From positions 1 to 6,033 of the forward strand of contig CANNLB010000201.1 of the NCBI GenBank assembly GCA_947505565.1: a stretch of DNA of 6,033 nt, read 5' to 3'. Under the pieces are notes generated by a model, which saw nothing but the letters and a program-made list of their open reading frames with translations, was not told the origin of the DNA and made no database searches. The translations under genes and the position numbers were made by a program. Shown piece by piece: positions 4,758 to 6,033 of the stretch. The stretch's first letter is position 1. Each line of letters starts with the position of its first letter. The stretch comes from Acidobacteriota bacterium. Lineage in GTDB: Bacteria; Acidobacteriota; Terriglobia; Bryobacterales; Bryobacteraceae.

Positions 4758-5522
4758 CTATGCGGCCAACGGGACCGAGGCGGCGGTCAATTTTTCGAGC
4801 AGTTCCTCAACGTCATAACCAGGGGCGATTTCGGCCATAAGTTCCTCGTTTAGAATCACTTCCACGACCCAAGGCGGCATTTCGTAGCTGGGTTCGTTTT
4901 TTGCCCGGTCGGCGTGACCCAGGATTTCGGCCACCACTTCCGGGACCGGCAGCGGATCCTCCGCAAGGTTCACGTCGGCATCGCTATTTACCGGCTCCGG
5001 CGGCGTAACGGGAAAATCACGCCGGAGTTGCTTGAATAACTTTACGTAGTTGGCGTAGGCGCTCTGATAGGCCCTCTTGTCCCGATGTAAGGATCGCCAA
5101 AGTTTATCCTTCTGCAGACCTCTCTCGTAGCCGAATAGCTGCAGATCAGCGTCCGACAGGTCGGGATAGGCCCGCAAGGTCTCGTCGATGCCGTGCTGCC
5201 GGGCATGCGTCTCCAGATTAATCGTTCGTTCCAGCTGGAAGAGTTCGACACACATGTGCCGGAGCATGGTGTGCTCACAGTCCGAGTGCGGTTGGAATTG
5301 GCGCAAGTGCTTTTGATAGAGCCGCAAGTAAGACAAACGGCAATCGGTGGAGAGCAAGGCGATGCACTCTGGCAGATCTTCTTTGCGGAGATCCAAATGT
5401 TCCCCGGTGGCGATGCTATTCAGAGAACTGATGTACTTCCCGATATCGGAGACGGGACCGCGGCTCTTGGCGCCGTTTTCCCGGGCCGCCTCGGCGCGCC
5501 GAGTCTTCTGTTCTTCGGTCAT
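4758..5522 (-). CDS. Uncharacterised protein with NGAKSRGPV N-terminal motif
   Basis: This 254-residue protein has no enzymatic signature I recognise. Residues 1-40 (TRRAEAARENGAKSRGPV, then ISSLNSIATGEHL) are a diverged form of the N-A-x-K-S-x-G-P-x-T-P-E-G-K...SxxNAxxHGL opening. I associate that opening with uncharacterised families present in many copies in Acidobacteriota and Planctomycetota; their role is unknown. A helical middle (about 48-170) follows, rich in Leu, Arg and His with several Cys (C53, C61, C82, C91). Next is an acidic, proline-rich linker (172-195), then a short acidic C-terminal tail. Residues 204-212 (ADRAKNEPS) are encoded by a fragment of the neighbouring repeat. 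The start is well supported: AGGGGGA (5526-5532) sits just ahead of the ATG. No signal peptide or membrane segment is seen. GC skew and codon use are more balanced than in the left half of the window, which may mean separate origin. Confidence 0.75.
   Translation of the reverse strand: MTEEQKTRRAEAARENGAKSRGPVSDIGKYISSLNSIATGEHLDLRKEDLPECIALLSTDCRLSYLRLYQKHLRQFQPHSDCEHTMLRHMCVELFQLERTINLETHARQHGIDETLRAYPDLSDADLQLFGYERGLQKDKLWRSLHRDKRAYQSAYANYVKLFKQLRRDFPVTPPEPVNSDADVNLAEDPLPVPEVVAEILGHADRAKNEPSYEMPPWVVEVILNEELMAEIAPGYDVEELLEKLTAASVPLAA
4887..4913 (+). repeat. Partial repeat copy inside the 254-residue gene
   Basis: This 27-base stretch joins the right end of one repeat unit (GCTGGGTTCGTTTTTT) to the left end of another (TTCGTTTTTTGCCCGGTYGGC), the two sharing a single TTCGTTTTTT box. 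It is therefore the junction expected between directly adjoining units. Similarity to unit 3 continues to the left, with CGGCATTTC shared. It encodes ADRAKNEPS in frame. Confidence 0.65.
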
Positions 5523-5525
5523 GAT

Positions 5526-5532
5526 TCCCCCT
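5526..5532 (-). promoter_or_regulatory. Shine-Dalgarno of the 254-residue protein gene
   Basis: Read on the - strand, AGGGGGA precedes the ATG at 5522 by about three to four bases. It is the strongest ribosome-binding site for an annotated - strand gene here and fixes that start. Confidence 0.6.
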
Positions 5533-5596
5533 TTTCCAGCTGCATTGATGGGTACTAACCCGGTTTGAGTTTATGTTGGCGGCGCGGAGGAAATAG

Positions 5597-5647
5597 ATGA
5601 ACGAATCTTTATTGAAAACGATAAAGTGTTCTTTTTCAGTTGATTAA
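5597..5647 (+). CDS. Possible 16-residue peptide ORF
   Basis: ATG at 5597 is preceded by a perfect GGAGG (5586-5590) with a six-base spacer, the best ribosome-binding site in the window. The ORF MNESLLKTIKCSFSVD ends at TAA (5645-5647). Its codons are AT-rich, unlike those of every other gene here. In an overlapping frame a TTG at 5640 opens 47 codons to 5783 (IKEDRFIFSPCDW...), so this could be a leader peptide coupled to a second small ORF, or the start of a frameshifted gene. I recognise neither product. Chance occurrence cannot be excluded. Confidence 0.25.
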   Translation: MNESLLKTIKCSFSVD

Positions 5648-6033
5648 AGAGGACAGATTTATTTTTTCACCTTGTGACTGGCCAGTTTGCACCAAGAAAG
5701 TTGCGTCGATCCAGGTTGATGACCGCGTTTTGATTTGCTGCCACCAGGGCGCAACGCTTGATGCACAGATTACCAAGAGATGACCTCGTGTAATCGATCT
5801 TGAAGCGACAGTCGCCGTCTTGACGCCGATGGTATCCAGGTCAAGCAAACGAAAACGACAGGCCCGGAGCGCCGTTGGCGGGCGGGAGTATTGGACCCGG
5901 GATTTCGAACGTGCACATAGTAGGCGACTCTTGGCGAAGATGGCGTCAGAATGATGGAAGGCTTACCCGGGGTCAGACGTCTTGGTGGTCGGTTCCTAGT
6001 TTCTCGTCGCTGGCTCGCAACCTAAACACTCAG
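5648..6033. other. Region without a recognisable gene
   Basis: I find no coding region with both a ribosome-binding site and a recognisable product here, no tRNA fold and no terminator. A + strand frame from 5640 to 5783 and a - strand frame from about 5970 to 5636 are open but unrecognised. Composition shifts from AT-rich (about 5600-5665) to moderate GC. It may hold remnants of a decayed gene, or the flank of a gene beyond the right edge. Confidence 0.5.

Noticed and set aside
5636..5848. 70-codon - strand frame with TTG start
   Set aside because: No Shine-Dalgarno, a weak start codon and no recognisable family; may be part of a decayed gene but not supportable.
5898..5918. tRNA T-loop-like GTTCGAA on the - strand
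   Set aside because: The flanking bases do not form a five-pair T stem and no acceptor or anticodon arms fit around it.

Overview
The window looks like a piece of bacterial chromosome, high in GC on the left and more mixed on the right. The gene mix (a UvrC encoded against a strong strand skew, a secreted TPR protein, a TIR-domain protein, and a protein opening with the NGAKSRGPV-type motif that I associate with multi-copy families in soil Acidobacteriota) suggests a Bryobacteraceae/Solibacter-like acidobacterium. This assignment rests on family recall and composition, not on a marker gene, so I hold it at moderate confidence.

Left part (1-3481) is compact housekeeping DNA. A calcineurin-like metallophosphoesterase enters from the left edge on the + strand and shares its stop region, tail to tail, with a nitroreductase-family gene on the - strand. 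The nitroreductase start lies inside the 3' end of uvrC (38-base overlap), so uvrC and the nitroreductase form a - strand pair. A 59-base intergenic stretch then separates uvrC from a divergent + strand gene for a small secreted TPR protein.

Middle part (3459-4198) holds the most interesting unit. It is a two-gene - strand cassette with a 4-base ATGA overlap: first a 58-residue protein that is only the N-terminal half of an HU/IHF-type DNA-binding protein, then a 188-residue TIR-domain protein. The N-terminus of the TIR protein itself looks like a second, diverged HU half. The TIR domain keeps the glutamate expected of NAD-cleaving TIRs. This could be a TIR-based immune or stress module with an HU-derived partner, but that function is inference. 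The TIR gene runs 23 bases into the 3' end of the TPR gene.

Right part (4200-6033) has weaker GC skew and looks accessory. It contains three diverged tandem copies of an approximately 85-90-base repeat (4312-4396, 4522-4610, 4672-4757), each bounded by TTCGTTTTTT-like boxes 76-78 bases apart. The last copy directly abuts the stop codon of a 254-residue uncharacterised - strand gene, and a junction fragment of the same repeat is embedded in frame in that gene (4887-4913). The final roughly 500 bases have no convincing gene apart from a possible 16-codon ORF with an ideal Shine-Dalgarno sequence.
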